NCBI GenBank assembly: GCA_964523945.1
Contig: CAZGBU010000129.1
Coordinates: 1-5,019, forward strand
Direction: 5' to 3'
Source: CAKTOF01 sp964523945
GTDB taxonomy: Bacteria; Bacillota; Clostridia; Oscillospirales; Oscillospiraceae
DNA: 5,019 nucleotides
Every line of letters begins with the position of its first letter. Positions within the stretch are counted from its first letter, which is position 1. The notes under the pieces were generated by a model that was given only the letters and a program-made list of their open reading frames with translations, had not been told where the DNA came from and did not search any database. The translations under genes and the position numbers were made by a program. Shown piece after piece: positions 1 to 5,019 of this stretch.

Positions 1-30
1 GTATGCATCCAGCCAGTCATAGCGGTTCAT
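1..30 (-). CDS. Start of a gene running off the left edge (possible MmcQ/YjbR-like protein)
   Basis: Only the first ten codons are present, reading MNRYDWLDAY from an ATG at 30-28. This ATG overlaps the TGA stop of the LysR gene (ATGA, 4-base overlap), and a GAAGGGA motif at 41-47 sits 10 bases upstream, inside the end of the LysR gene. This arrangement supports a real, translationally coupled start. The MNRY-WLD-Y opening resembles the beginning of MmcQ/YjbR-family (CyaY-like fold) proteins as I remember them, but ten residues are too few for a firm family call. The gene would be co-transcribed with the regulator. Confidence 0.5.
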   Translation of the reverse strand, partial: MNRYDWLDAY

Positions 31-953
31 GTCATCTGACTCCCTTCATACACCAGCTGCTGCTCGTGCTGCAGCCGGCGGAAAAAATCAGCTGCGTATT
101 CAAAAAGGCGCTGTGCGCTGCGCGTCAGATAGTGACCTTTCCAGCGGGCAAGCCCCACCGGGCGTGCCGCCTGCTCCATCTGCAGCGGCACCGCCCGCAT
201 CAAATGGTTCGGATTTTTCATCATGCGCTGCGCCGTCAGGTATGAACAGACCAGAATCCCGACGCCAAGCTCCACCATGTGAAACGCCGTCTCCAGCTCA
301 TTGGTGAAAAAAACAGCGTCCGGCGTGTACGGCTGGCCATTGAAGATGTGCATATACTCGCCCTCAGCCCAGGCAGCGGAGCACTGGACGACGAACCGCT
401 CATTCGCCAGCTCCGGGAGCGTGAGGAAATCGCGGCCGGCAAGGGGGCTGTCCTGCGCAGTCAGAATCACCAGGCGCTCATCAAGCAGTGTCTGCCATTC
501 GATCTCCGGCGCGCGGAGCGGTCGGGTGGAGACTGCAAAGTCCAGTTCACCGCTCTCGAGCCGCCGGCAGAGCGCCTCCGGCGCATCATTGAACAGGCGC
601 ACCCGCTGCTGCGGATAACGCCGCATGTATCCGGTAAACAGATCGCTGCACAGCCCGACGTTTGAAGCACCAACCGACACGGGCTTCCCGCCGTCCTCTC
701 CGTCCGCCAGCTCCAGCCGCGCCTCGTTCAGCTCGGTAAAAATGCGCTCCGCCCGGCGCAGGAAGCGCCGCCCGGTGTCGTTCAGCCGGATCCGGCCGCC
801 AACCCGGTCAAACAGCCGGACACCCAGCTCTTTCTCCAATCTGGAAATGGATATACTGAGCGACGGCTGCGACAGGTGGAGCTGCGCGGCCGCCTTTGTG
901 ATGCTTTGTGTCTGCGCGGCAACCCGAAAATACTCCAGCTGCAGCAGCTCCAT
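27..953 (-). CDS. LysR-family transcriptional regulator
   Basis: A 308-residue protein of the usual LysR length. Residues 1-60 form the winged helix-turn-helix DNA-binding domain, with the typical sequence SITKAAAQLHLSQPSLS at about 17-33, followed by the RLEKELGVRLFDR wing region and a linker helix to about residue 85. Residues from about 91 onward (PVSVGASNVG, then LDFAVSTRP and ERLVILTAQDSPLAG) are the periplasmic-binding-protein-like effector domain. The start ATG (953-951) has AGAGG at 961-965, 7 bases upstream. It is transcribed divergently from the SnoaL-like gene across a 124-bp gap, the classic layout for a LysR protein that controls its neighbour and itself. The effector cannot be predicted from the sequence. 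Its end overlaps the next gene by 4 bases. Confidence 0.95.
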   Translation of the reverse strand: MELLQLEYFRVAAQTQSITKAAAQLHLSQPSLSISISRLEKELGVRLFDRVGGRIRLNDTGRRFLRRAERIFTELNEARLELADGEDGGKPVSVGASNVGLCSDLFTGYMRRYPQQRVRLFNDAPEALCRRLESGELDFAVSTRPLRAPEIEWQTLLDERLVILTAQDSPLAGRDFLTLPELANERFVVQCSAAWAEGEYMHIFNGQPYTPDAVFFTNELETAFHMVELGVGILVCSYLTAQRMMKNPNHLMRAVPLQMEQAARPVGLARWKGHYLTRSAQRLFEYAADFFRRLQHEQQLVYEGSQMT

Positions 954-987
954 TTCGGCACCTCTTTCGATGTAATCTATATATTTT

Positions 988-1004
988 TAATATATCATAT
1001 ATTA
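988..1004. promoter_or_regulatory. Perfect 17-bp AT palindrome, candidate LysR operator
   Basis: TAATATATCATATATTA is an exact inverted repeat of two 8-base arms around a central C. It covers the predicted -10 of the LysR promoter and touches the predicted -35 of the divergent SnoaL-like gene, so a protein bound here could repress the regulator and contact polymerase at the target promoter. Several T-N11-A spacings occur around it, but none is symmetric about the centre and AT-rich sequence makes them by chance, so assignment to the LysR protein is inference. Confidence 0.5.
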
Positions 1005-1018
1005 GACAGTATGGTCAA
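989..1018 (-). promoter_or_regulatory. Predicted promoter of the LysR gene
   Basis: Reading the minus strand, TTGACC (1018-1013, 5 of 6 to the -35 consensus) is followed after 18 bases by TATATT (994-989, 5 of 6 to TATAAT). Transcription would begin near 982, leaving a leader of about 29 bases that contains the AGAGG ribosome binding site. It overlaps the opposing promoter: each -35 lies in the other promoter's spacer. Confidence 0.55.
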
Positions 1019-1031
1019 GCGCTGCTATGAT
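1003..1031 (+). promoter_or_regulatory. Predicted promoter of the SnoaL-like gene
   Basis: TAGACA (1003-1008, 5 of 6 to TTGACA) and TATGAT (1026-1031, 5 of 6 to TATAAT) are separated by the optimal 17 bases. The expected transcription start near 1038 gives a leader of about 40 bases carrying AGGAGG. Because the upstream in-frame ATGs at 1027 and 1030 fall in or next to the -10, this promoter also argues that translation starts at 1078. Confidence 0.65.
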
Positions 1032-1064
1032 GAGAGTGTACCCCCAACTTAAAGGCAATCAGCA

Positions 1065-1070
1065 AGGAGG
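1065..1070 (+). promoter_or_regulatory. Ribosome binding site that sets the start of the SnoaL-like gene
   Basis: A perfect AGGAGG lies 7 bases before the ATG at 1078. No comparable site precedes the in-frame ATG codons at 1027 and 1030, so this site decides the start. Confidence 0.85.
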
Positions 1071-1077
1071 AATTCTC

Positions 1078-1746
1078 ATGTTGTCCGCAGAGCTGGCCGC
1101 TCAAAAAGCCTGGGCGGCGCGCGAGGTCGAAAACGTCATGAACCGCTACGAATACATGATGTCCCACGATCAGTTTCAATACGTCTATGACAATCTGTTC
1201 GCCACCCATATGCCGGACGTATTTATGGAAGTACCGTTCGGCCGCTGGACCGGCCCGGAATCGGTACGCCGATGCGTGATCGGCTATCACTCCGCCCTTT
1301 GCTGCGATGCGCAGGGCAATCCGCGCCCCGGCGTCCTGTTCTACAACGCAAACACGCAGCCAATCATCGAGGTAGCCGACGATCTGAAAACTGCAAAGGG
1401 ACTTTGGGTCTGCCCCGGCTACTCCGCCAAGGATCTGCCGGACGGCAGCTTCGACTGCGGCGCAGGCACGGCGGTGCGCGCCTGCGACTTCATTTATGAC
1501 GCGCGCGACGGCCGCTGGAAAATGTGGCACTACGCCGTCTCCGGCCTGACCTCGCATCCGTATGACGTGCCGTTTACGGCGTTCCACGGCGACAAGCAGT
1601 CCGCCGCCGTGCGCACATTCCCGGCCGGCACCGAGCCGGATGAGCCGCCGCACTATTTCTGGATGTACGACACCACCCGCCCGGTCAACTACTATCCGTT
1701 TGTGCCCGAGTCCTACGCAACCTGGTCGGACAAGATCAGCTATTGA
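1078..1746 (+). CDS. SnoaL/NTF2-like domain protein with aromatic C-terminal tail, function unknown
   Basis: A 222-residue protein starting at the ATG set by the AGGAGG at 1065-1070. Residues about 14-155 look like a SnoaL_4/NTF2-like alpha+beta cone: an N-terminal helix with VMNRYEYMMSHDQFQYVYDNLF, a strand with DVFMEVPFGRWTGPESVRR, then FYNANTQPIIEVADDLKTAKGLW split across the central strands, and GRWKMWHYAV near the end. Families with this fold include ketosteroid isomerase, polyketide cyclases and the bile-acid dehydratase BaiE. Aligned by eye, the position of the BaiE histidine seems to be Asn (FYNANTQP), so a BaiE-type reaction is not supported. Residues about 160-222 form an extension rich in Tyr, Phe, Trp and Pro, ending in PFVPESYATW. 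No signal peptide or membrane segment is seen, so it is probably cytosolic. A role on a small hydrophobic or aromatic molecule is plausible, but the substrate is unknown. It lies opposite the LysR gene and ends at a strong hairpin. Confidence 0.85.
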   Translation: MLSAELAAQKAWAAREVENVMNRYEYMMSHDQFQYVYDNLFATHMPDVFMEVPFGRWTGPESVRRCVIGYHSALCCDAQGNPRPGVLFYNANTQPIIEVADDLKTAKGLWVCPGYSAKDLPDGSFDCGAGTAVRACDFIYDARDGRWKMWHYAVSGLTSHPYDVPFTAFHGDKQSAAVRTFPAGTEPDEPPHYFWMYDTTRPVNYYPFVPESYATWSDKISY

Positions 1747-1763
1747 CAGCCCGCAACAATCAA

Positions 1764-1791
1764 AAGCGGAAGCCCCATGGGGCTTCCGCTT
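1764..1791. terminator. Bidirectional rho-independent terminator between convergent genes
   Basis: A perfect 28-base inverted repeat (arms AAGCGGAAGCCCCA and TGGGGCTTCCGCTT) is centred on CCATGG. On the plus strand it is followed by TCTTT, and on the minus strand by a CTTTTG tract, so it can end transcripts from both sides. It lies 17 bases after the stop of the SnoaL-like gene and about 10 bases beyond the stop of the peptidase T gene. The T tracts are short and interrupted, but the stem is very GC-rich. The true loop is probably the central 4 bases. Confidence 0.85.
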
Positions 1792-1800
1792 CTTTGCTGC

Positions 1801-2377
1801 TCACTCTGCAAAACTGCAGATCAGATCACACAGTACGGCCGGCATAATCCGCAGGCTGTCGACCGGGATGAACTCGTACACGCCGTGGAAATTGTACCCG
1901 CCGGTCGAGAGATTCGGGTACGGCAGGCCCAGATACGACAGCCGCGCGCCGTCCGTGCCGCCGCGGATGGGCTGCGTTTTGGGCGTGACGCCGTTGTGCT
2001 CGAATGCCTTGCGCGCCCGCTCAATCAGATGCATATGCGGTGCGAGCTTTTCGCGCATGTTGTAATAGGTGTCGCGGATTGCGACGCTTGCCGTTCCCTC
2101 GCCAAGCTGCGCATTGATGATGCCGCAGGCCGAGACCAGCTCGTGCTTTTTTTGCTCGAAGCGCCGGCGGTCATGGTCGCGGATCAGGTAGCGCAGCTCC
2201 GCTTTTGTCACGTCGCCTTGCATCGCGTGCAGATGAATGAAGCCCTCATAACCATCGGTCTTTTCCGGTACCTGATCGGCCGGGAGCATCGCATGCAGCT
2301 TCATTGCAACGGTCGAGGCGTTGACCATCCGTCCCTTTGCCTCGCCCGGGTGGATGCCGAGGCCGCGCACCGTCACA
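1801..2377 (-). CDS. pepT: Peptidase T, C-terminal part (tripeptide aminopeptidase), cut by the assembly gap
   Basis: This is the last ~190 residues of a zinc aminopeptidase of the M20 family that removes the N-terminal residue from tripeptides in the cytosol. From the gap it reads VTVRGLGIHPGEAKG, then GYEGFIHLHAMQGDV, YLIRDHDRRRF, RDTYYNMREKLAPH, PIRGGTDGARLSYLGLP and GGYNFHGVYEF, which match the dimerisation (lid) domain and final catalytic segment of enterobacterial PepT from about residue 214 to the end. The His of NFHG corresponds to the last zinc ligand (His379 in Salmonella PepT). The remaining metal ligands fall in the missing part. Stop TGA at 1803-1801, just before the shared terminator. 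It belongs to the same gene as the fragment at 2478-2630. Confidence 0.93.
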
Positions 2378-2477
2378 NNNNNNNNNNNNNNNNNNNNNNN
2401 NNNNNNNNNNNNNNNNNNNNNNNNNNNNNNNNNNNNNNNNNNNNNNNNNNNNNNNNNNNNNNNNNNNNNNNNNNNNN
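2378..2477. other. Assembly gap (100 N) inside pepT
   Basis: Exactly 100 N, the customary placeholder for a scaffold gap of unknown length. By comparison with the family (E. coli PepT residues about 52-213), roughly 160 codons, near 480 bp, should be missing, far more than 100 bases. The two flanking fragments are in different reading frames across the N run, as expected if the length is arbitrary. The same ten bases, CACCGTCACA, border the gap on both sides (2368-2377 and 2478-2487). Confidence 0.97.
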
Positions 2478-2630
2478 CACCGTCACATCCGTCAGCCCCA
2501 GCCCGCGCATCTCATCGGCGAGCAGGCGGGAGAGCACGAGCTGGCGCTCGGTCGACGGATGCGTTTCGCTCGTCTCGTCGGATGCCGTCGGGATTGTTAC
2601 ATAGTGCAGGAATCGTTCCAAAACGTCCAT
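2478..2630 (-). CDS. pepT: Peptidase T, N-terminal part, cut by the assembly gap
   Basis: The first 51 residues of the gene completed at 1801-2377. MDVLERFLHYVTIPTASDE, PSTERQLVLSRLLADEM and GLGLTDVTV align with the start of E. coli PepT (MDKLLERFLNYVSLDT, PSTEGQ, MGLINVTL). The ATG at 2630-2628 has AGGAGG at 2645-2640, 9 bases upstream. That site overlaps the stop codon of the racemase gene (TGAGGAGG), with only 14 bases between the two genes, indicating one operon and probable translational coupling. The zinc-binding residues (equivalents of His78, Asp140, Glu174 and Asp196 in Salmonella PepT) would all lie in the gap, so integrity of the active site cannot be judged here. Confidence 0.9.
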
Positions 2631-2644
2631 GCAGCATTTCCTCC

Positions 2645-3925
2645 TCAGAACAGATTGCCTTGTTCGTCAAACTGCCACGTGTACGGCTCGGAGAGAATCT
2701 CCAGCGCGGGATTCGCGCGCGCGAGCGGCAGCAGCCCCTCGGAGATCTCGATGTACTCGATGTGCGCTGTATCCGGAATGCGGATGAGCTTCAGGTTTGC
2801 GCGGTCCTCTGCCTCCGGGCATGAGCGCAGCGCAAGCTGGATGGCCTCGCGGTCGTTGTCCATGATCATCGGGATCTTCATCAGATGCAGGAATGTATTT
2901 GTCACGCCGGTGGGATAGGTCATCTCCAGCTTCATTTTATCCACCAGCCGCCGCGTCGTCACATCGGCCAGGCCGATGCCCTGCGCGTTGCCGTGTGTCT
3001 CGTCGGTCAGGTCGAGCACAACAATCTTCTCGGCCTCGATCCCGCCGGAGGCATATTTTGTGCAGAACCGGCCGGAGACATTCGGATCCATTCCGTCGCC
3101 GGAGATATTCTTGCCGATTTTGTCAACGACCAGCACGTCGCAGCGGTCAAACAGCAGCCGGGCAATGGTCGTATAGGACTCGTCGCGCAGCTTCGGTTCT
3201 TCGGTCAGGATCTCATCCGGCGTCATGCCCTGGATCTTGTACGTATTATCGTATGCGTTCTCGATCAGTGCGATGCCGCCGATTACATTGGTGTTCGCCA
3301 GAATGGTACGGCCGTACTCTTCGATCAGCTCATGCATCACTGCAGGGCTCTGGCCGTGGATATCGTCCGCGCCGTGCTGCTTGCCCAGACCGATGGCCAT
3401 CATCTTCATCAGGCCGGATTCATACCGGCCGCGATAGGAGGTGTGCGGCTTCACGCGGTTGAACAGCAGGATGCCATCGGCCGCAGCCGCATTCGCGTCG
3501 ATGCGCACCGGCTTGCGGCGAACTGCGCTTTCGCCGATCACGACGGTGTCCATATCGCACAGCACCGCGCAGCCCATGGCGTCTTCTGTGATGCCGTAGT
3601 CCGCCAGGATCTGGCGCTGGCCCTCGCTCGTCGCACCGCCATGGCTGCCCATTGCCGCGACGATGAACGGCTCCGCCCCGCGCGCGCGGACAAAATCGAC
3701 CATCGCGCGCGCCATGTCAGCATAGCGGTGAATGCCGCGGCTGCCGCAGGTGATCGCAATGCGCATGCCGGGCCGGATGCGGTCTGCAATGGCCGGGCGG
3801 GAGAGTTCGGCAAGCAGTGTCGGCACGATCTGATCGTCCGGGATGCAGGTTTCGTCGAAGCGCTCGCGCACGCGCACCATCTTTGGAATGGGCACATTTT
3901 TGATGAGGTCGGTGACGGTTTTCAC
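2645..3925 (-). CDS. LarA-family (DUF2088) nickel-dependent hydroxyacid racemase/epimerase homologue
   Basis: A 426-residue protein, close to the ~424 residues of Lactobacillus plantarum lactate racemase LarA. Members use a nickel-pincer nucleotide tethered to a lysine to invert the 2-hydroxy carbon of hydroxyacids. Visible landmarks are the N-terminal domain with GSHGG (His95), KPH (His161), LMKMMAIGLGKQHGA (Lys174, His184), and a C-terminal domain with GKNISGDGMDPNVSGR. His95 to His161 is 66 residues, the same as His108 to His174 in LarA. Lys174 and His184 are my candidates for the cofactor-tethering lysine (LarA Lys184) and for His200, although their spacing differs slightly from LarA. The substrate is not predictable; reported relatives act on lactate, malate, phenyllactate and gluconate. 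Translation begins at GTG (3925-3923), with AAGGAG 7 bases upstream fused to the preceding TAA stop. The cofactor-synthesis genes larB, larC and larE are not in the window. Confidence 0.88.
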   Translation of the reverse strand: MKTVTDLIKNVPIPKMVRVRERFDETCIPDDQIVPTLLAELSRPAIADRIRPGMRIAITCGSRGIHRYADMARAMVDFVRARGAEPFIVAAMGSHGGATSEGQRQILADYGITEDAMGCAVLCDMDTVVIGESAVRRKPVRIDANAAAADGILLFNRVKPHTSYRGRYESGLMKMMAIGLGKQHGADDIHGQSPAVMHELIEEYGRTILANTNVIGGIALIENAYDNTYKIQGMTPDEILTEEPKLRDESYTTIARLLFDRCDVLVVDKIGKNISGDGMDPNVSGRFCTKYASGGIEAEKIVVLDLTDETHGNAQGIGLADVTTRRLVDKMKLEMTYPTGVTNTFLHLMKIPMIMDNDREAIQLALRSCPEAEDRANLKLIRIPDTAHIEYIEISEGLLPLARANPALEILSEPYTWQFDEQGNLF

Positions 3926-3932
3926 GGCACGG

Positions 3933-3939
3933 CTCCTTA
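3933..3939 (-). promoter_or_regulatory. Stop codon fused to ribosome binding site (TAAGGAG)
   Basis: The TAA stop of the dehydrogenase gene (3939-3937) forms the first bases of the AAGGAG (3938-3933) used for the racemase GTG start 7 bases further on. This decides the non-ATG start of the racemase and suggests reinitiation by ribosomes finishing the dehydrogenase. Confidence 0.75.
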
Positions 3940-4959
3940 CGCGATGTCGATCATCATCTTGATGACCTCGGCCGGATGCGCGTCGGCAAATTCGAACGCT
4001 TCCTGATATGCACTGAGCGGGAAGTGCTGCGTAATCAGCCCGTCGGTTTGGATACGCCGCTCGGACAGGCAGCGGATGGACTCGGCGAAGTCCTCCTTGA
4101 CGTACATCATGTGACCAATCAGCGAAATTTCGCTGCGCTGGATGACCGGCACGTCGAATTCAACGGTGTCCTTGTAGTTGCCGGTGAAGATGACCTTGGA
4201 ATTCTTCCGCGCAGCCTCAAGCGCCGAGGCGAAGCTGCCCTTGGACGCGGCACAGTCGATGATGACGTCAGCTTTGCGGAAATCGCCGAACTCGCTTGCG
4301 ATCGCATCTTTCAGGCTGGTTTTGGACGCGTCGACCGGCACGAGACCGCAACGCTCCGCAACCTGGAGCTTGAGCGGGATCACGTCGGAGATGATGACCT
4401 TCTCCGCGCCGATCGCCGCGCACGACTGCGCCGCGAAATTGCCGATGATGCCGGCGCCGATGACGGCGACGTTGGCACCAGTCAGGTCGCCCGCGCGGTG
4501 CGCAGCGCCCATGCCGACGGCCAACGGCTCGATCAGCGCGGCCGACAGATCGTCCACATTGTCCGGCAGCTTGTGCAGGTTCCACGGCGAGACGGCAATA
4601 TACTCGCATGCGCAGCCGTCCATGTGCACGCCGATGACCTTCAGATGTTCACAGACATTGAACCGGCCGACCGAACACGGATAGCATTCCCCGCAGACGA
4701 CCTGCGGCTGGAGCACAACGCGGTCACCCGGGGCGAAGCCCGTGACGTTTTTTCCGACGGCCTCGACGACAGATACAACCTCATGCCCCATAATCAGCGG
4801 AAATGTCATGTACTTGTGACGGCCGTGGTAGATCTGCTGGTCGGACGCACAGACGCCGAGATAGCGGTTTTTCAGCAGCACCTGGTCGTCGCCGCACGCC
4901 GGTATGGGGAGATCCAGATATTCGACTTTGTATGCCTCCGGCATTCTTGCAGCTAACAT
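3937..4959 (-). CDS. Zinc-dependent medium-chain alcohol/polyol dehydrogenase (sorbitol or sugar-acid type)
   Basis: A 340-residue NAD(P)-dependent oxidoreductase of the zinc medium-chain family. The catalytic zinc ligands are visible as Cys37 (GVCASD), His59-Glu60 (GHE) and Glu144 (EPLAV). The structural zinc site is complete: Cys89, Cys92, Cys95 and Cys103. The Rossmann fold carries GAGIIG (residues 168-173), and the acidic Asp192 ending the second strand (IISDV) suggests NAD rather than NADP. Length and sequence style (GVHMDGCACEY, IEPLAVGMGAAHRAG) resemble the RspB/LgoD (L-galactonate oxidoreductase), sorbitol and threonine dehydrogenase branch, so the substrate is probably a secondary alcohol on a polyol, sugar acid or amino acid. 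The start ATG (4959-4957) has GAGGTGA at 4972-4966, whose last three bases are an in-frame TGA, so no longer start is possible. It is the first visible gene of the operon with the racemase and pepT. Confidence 0.93.
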   Translation of the reverse strand: MLAARMPEAYKVEYLDLPIPACGDDQVLLKNRYLGVCASDQQIYHGRHKYMTFPLIMGHEVVSVVEAVGKNVTGFAPGDRVVLQPQVVCGECYPCSVGRFNVCEHLKVIGVHMDGCACEYIAVSPWNLHKLPDNVDDLSAALIEPLAVGMGAAHRAGDLTGANVAVIGAGIIGNFAAQSCAAIGAEKVIISDVIPLKLQVAERCGLVPVDASKTSLKDAIASEFGDFRKADVIIDCAASKGSFASALEAARKNSKVIFTGNYKDTVEFDVPVIQRSEISLIGHMMYVKEDFAESIRCLSERRIQTDGLITQHFPLSAYQEAFEFADAHPAEVIKMMIDIA

Positions 4960-5019
4960 TAAAAATCACCTCGTATAATAAGATTTGCAGACAGTTTTAA
5001 GTGCATCTGCTGGGTACAC

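Noticed and set aside
1027..1077. Longer start for the SnoaL-like gene at the ATG at 1027 or 1030
   Set aside because: These codons lie in or beside the predicted -10 (1026-1031) and have no ribosome binding site, whereas the ATG at 1078 has a perfect AGGAGG at 7 bases.
1015..1653. Minus-strand open frame opposite the SnoaL-like gene
   Set aside because: No ribosome binding site or domain; its start falls inside a gene supported by promoter, RBS, fold similarity and terminator.
1078..1746. Naming the SnoaL-like gene as bile-acid 7-alpha-dehydratase (baiE)
   Set aside because: It is about 55 residues longer than BaiE, the catalytic histidine position does not appear conserved by eye, and no other bai gene is nearby.
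2378..2477. pepT as a genuine frameshifted pseudogene
   Set aside because: The frame change occurs only across an arbitrary 100-N placeholder; both flanks are intact and match the family.
3661..3720. Runs of alternating CG (CGCGCGCG) that look like a repeat or Z-DNA tract
   Set aside because: They fall in codons for the Ala/Arg-rich stretch of the racemase and are explained by GC-rich codon usage.
2885..4956. Long open frames on the plus strand opposite the racemase and dehydrogenase genes (2885-4006 and 3976-4956)
   Set aside because: They mirror well-recognised minus-strand enzymes, have compositionally odd Arg/Ala/His-rich translations without recognisable domains, and are typical antisense shadows of GC-rich genes.
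4960..5019. Promoter for the dehydrogenase operon (TATTAT at 4981-4976 on the minus strand)
   Set aside because: Transcription from it would start within the ribosome binding site, and no good -35 lies at 16-18 bases. The 60 bases are too few to decide whether the operon begins here or further upstream.

Overview
The window is high-GC throughout, densely coded, with strong AGGAGG-type ribosome binding sites and a well-matched sigma-70/sigma-A type promoter pair. Together with the gene content (a LarA-family racemase, peptidase T, SnoaL-like protein and LysR regulator) this suggests a GC-rich anaerobic Firmicute (Clostridia), probably a gut bacterium. The lineage is an inference. A run of exactly 100 N shows the sequence is a scaffolded draft, possibly a metagenome assembly.

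Layout: (1) Positions 1-953, minus strand: a complete LysR-type regulator, overlapping by 4 bases (ATGA) the first ten codons of a further gene that runs off the left edge. (2) Positions 954-1077: a short AT-rich divergent control region holding two overlapping promoters and a perfect 17-bp palindrome. (3) Positions 1078-1746, plus strand: a SnoaL/NTF2-like protein of unknown substrate, the likely target of the LysR protein. (4) Positions 1764-1791: a perfect hairpin lying between two convergent genes and usable as a terminator from either side. (5) Positions 1801-4959, minus strand: a tight three-gene run transcribed right to left: zinc-dependent medium-chain dehydrogenase, LarA-family (nickel-pincer) hydroxyacid racemase/epimerase, and peptidase T. 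The peptidase gene is interrupted by the 100-N gap, which hides most of its catalytic domain.

How the genes may work together: in the right-hand operon, an epimerase acting at the 2-hydroxy carbon of a hydroxy- or sugar acid would sit next to an NAD-dependent dehydrogenase of the sorbitol/sugar-acid type, which fits a small catabolic step (epimerise, then oxidise). Peptidase T looks like a nutritional passenger. The left-hand pair looks like a self-contained regulator/target module. No mobile elements, CRISPR arrays, tRNAs or rRNAs were seen. No clearly novel multi-gene system is evident; the most open questions are the substrates of the SnoaL-like protein and of the LarA/dehydrogenase pair.
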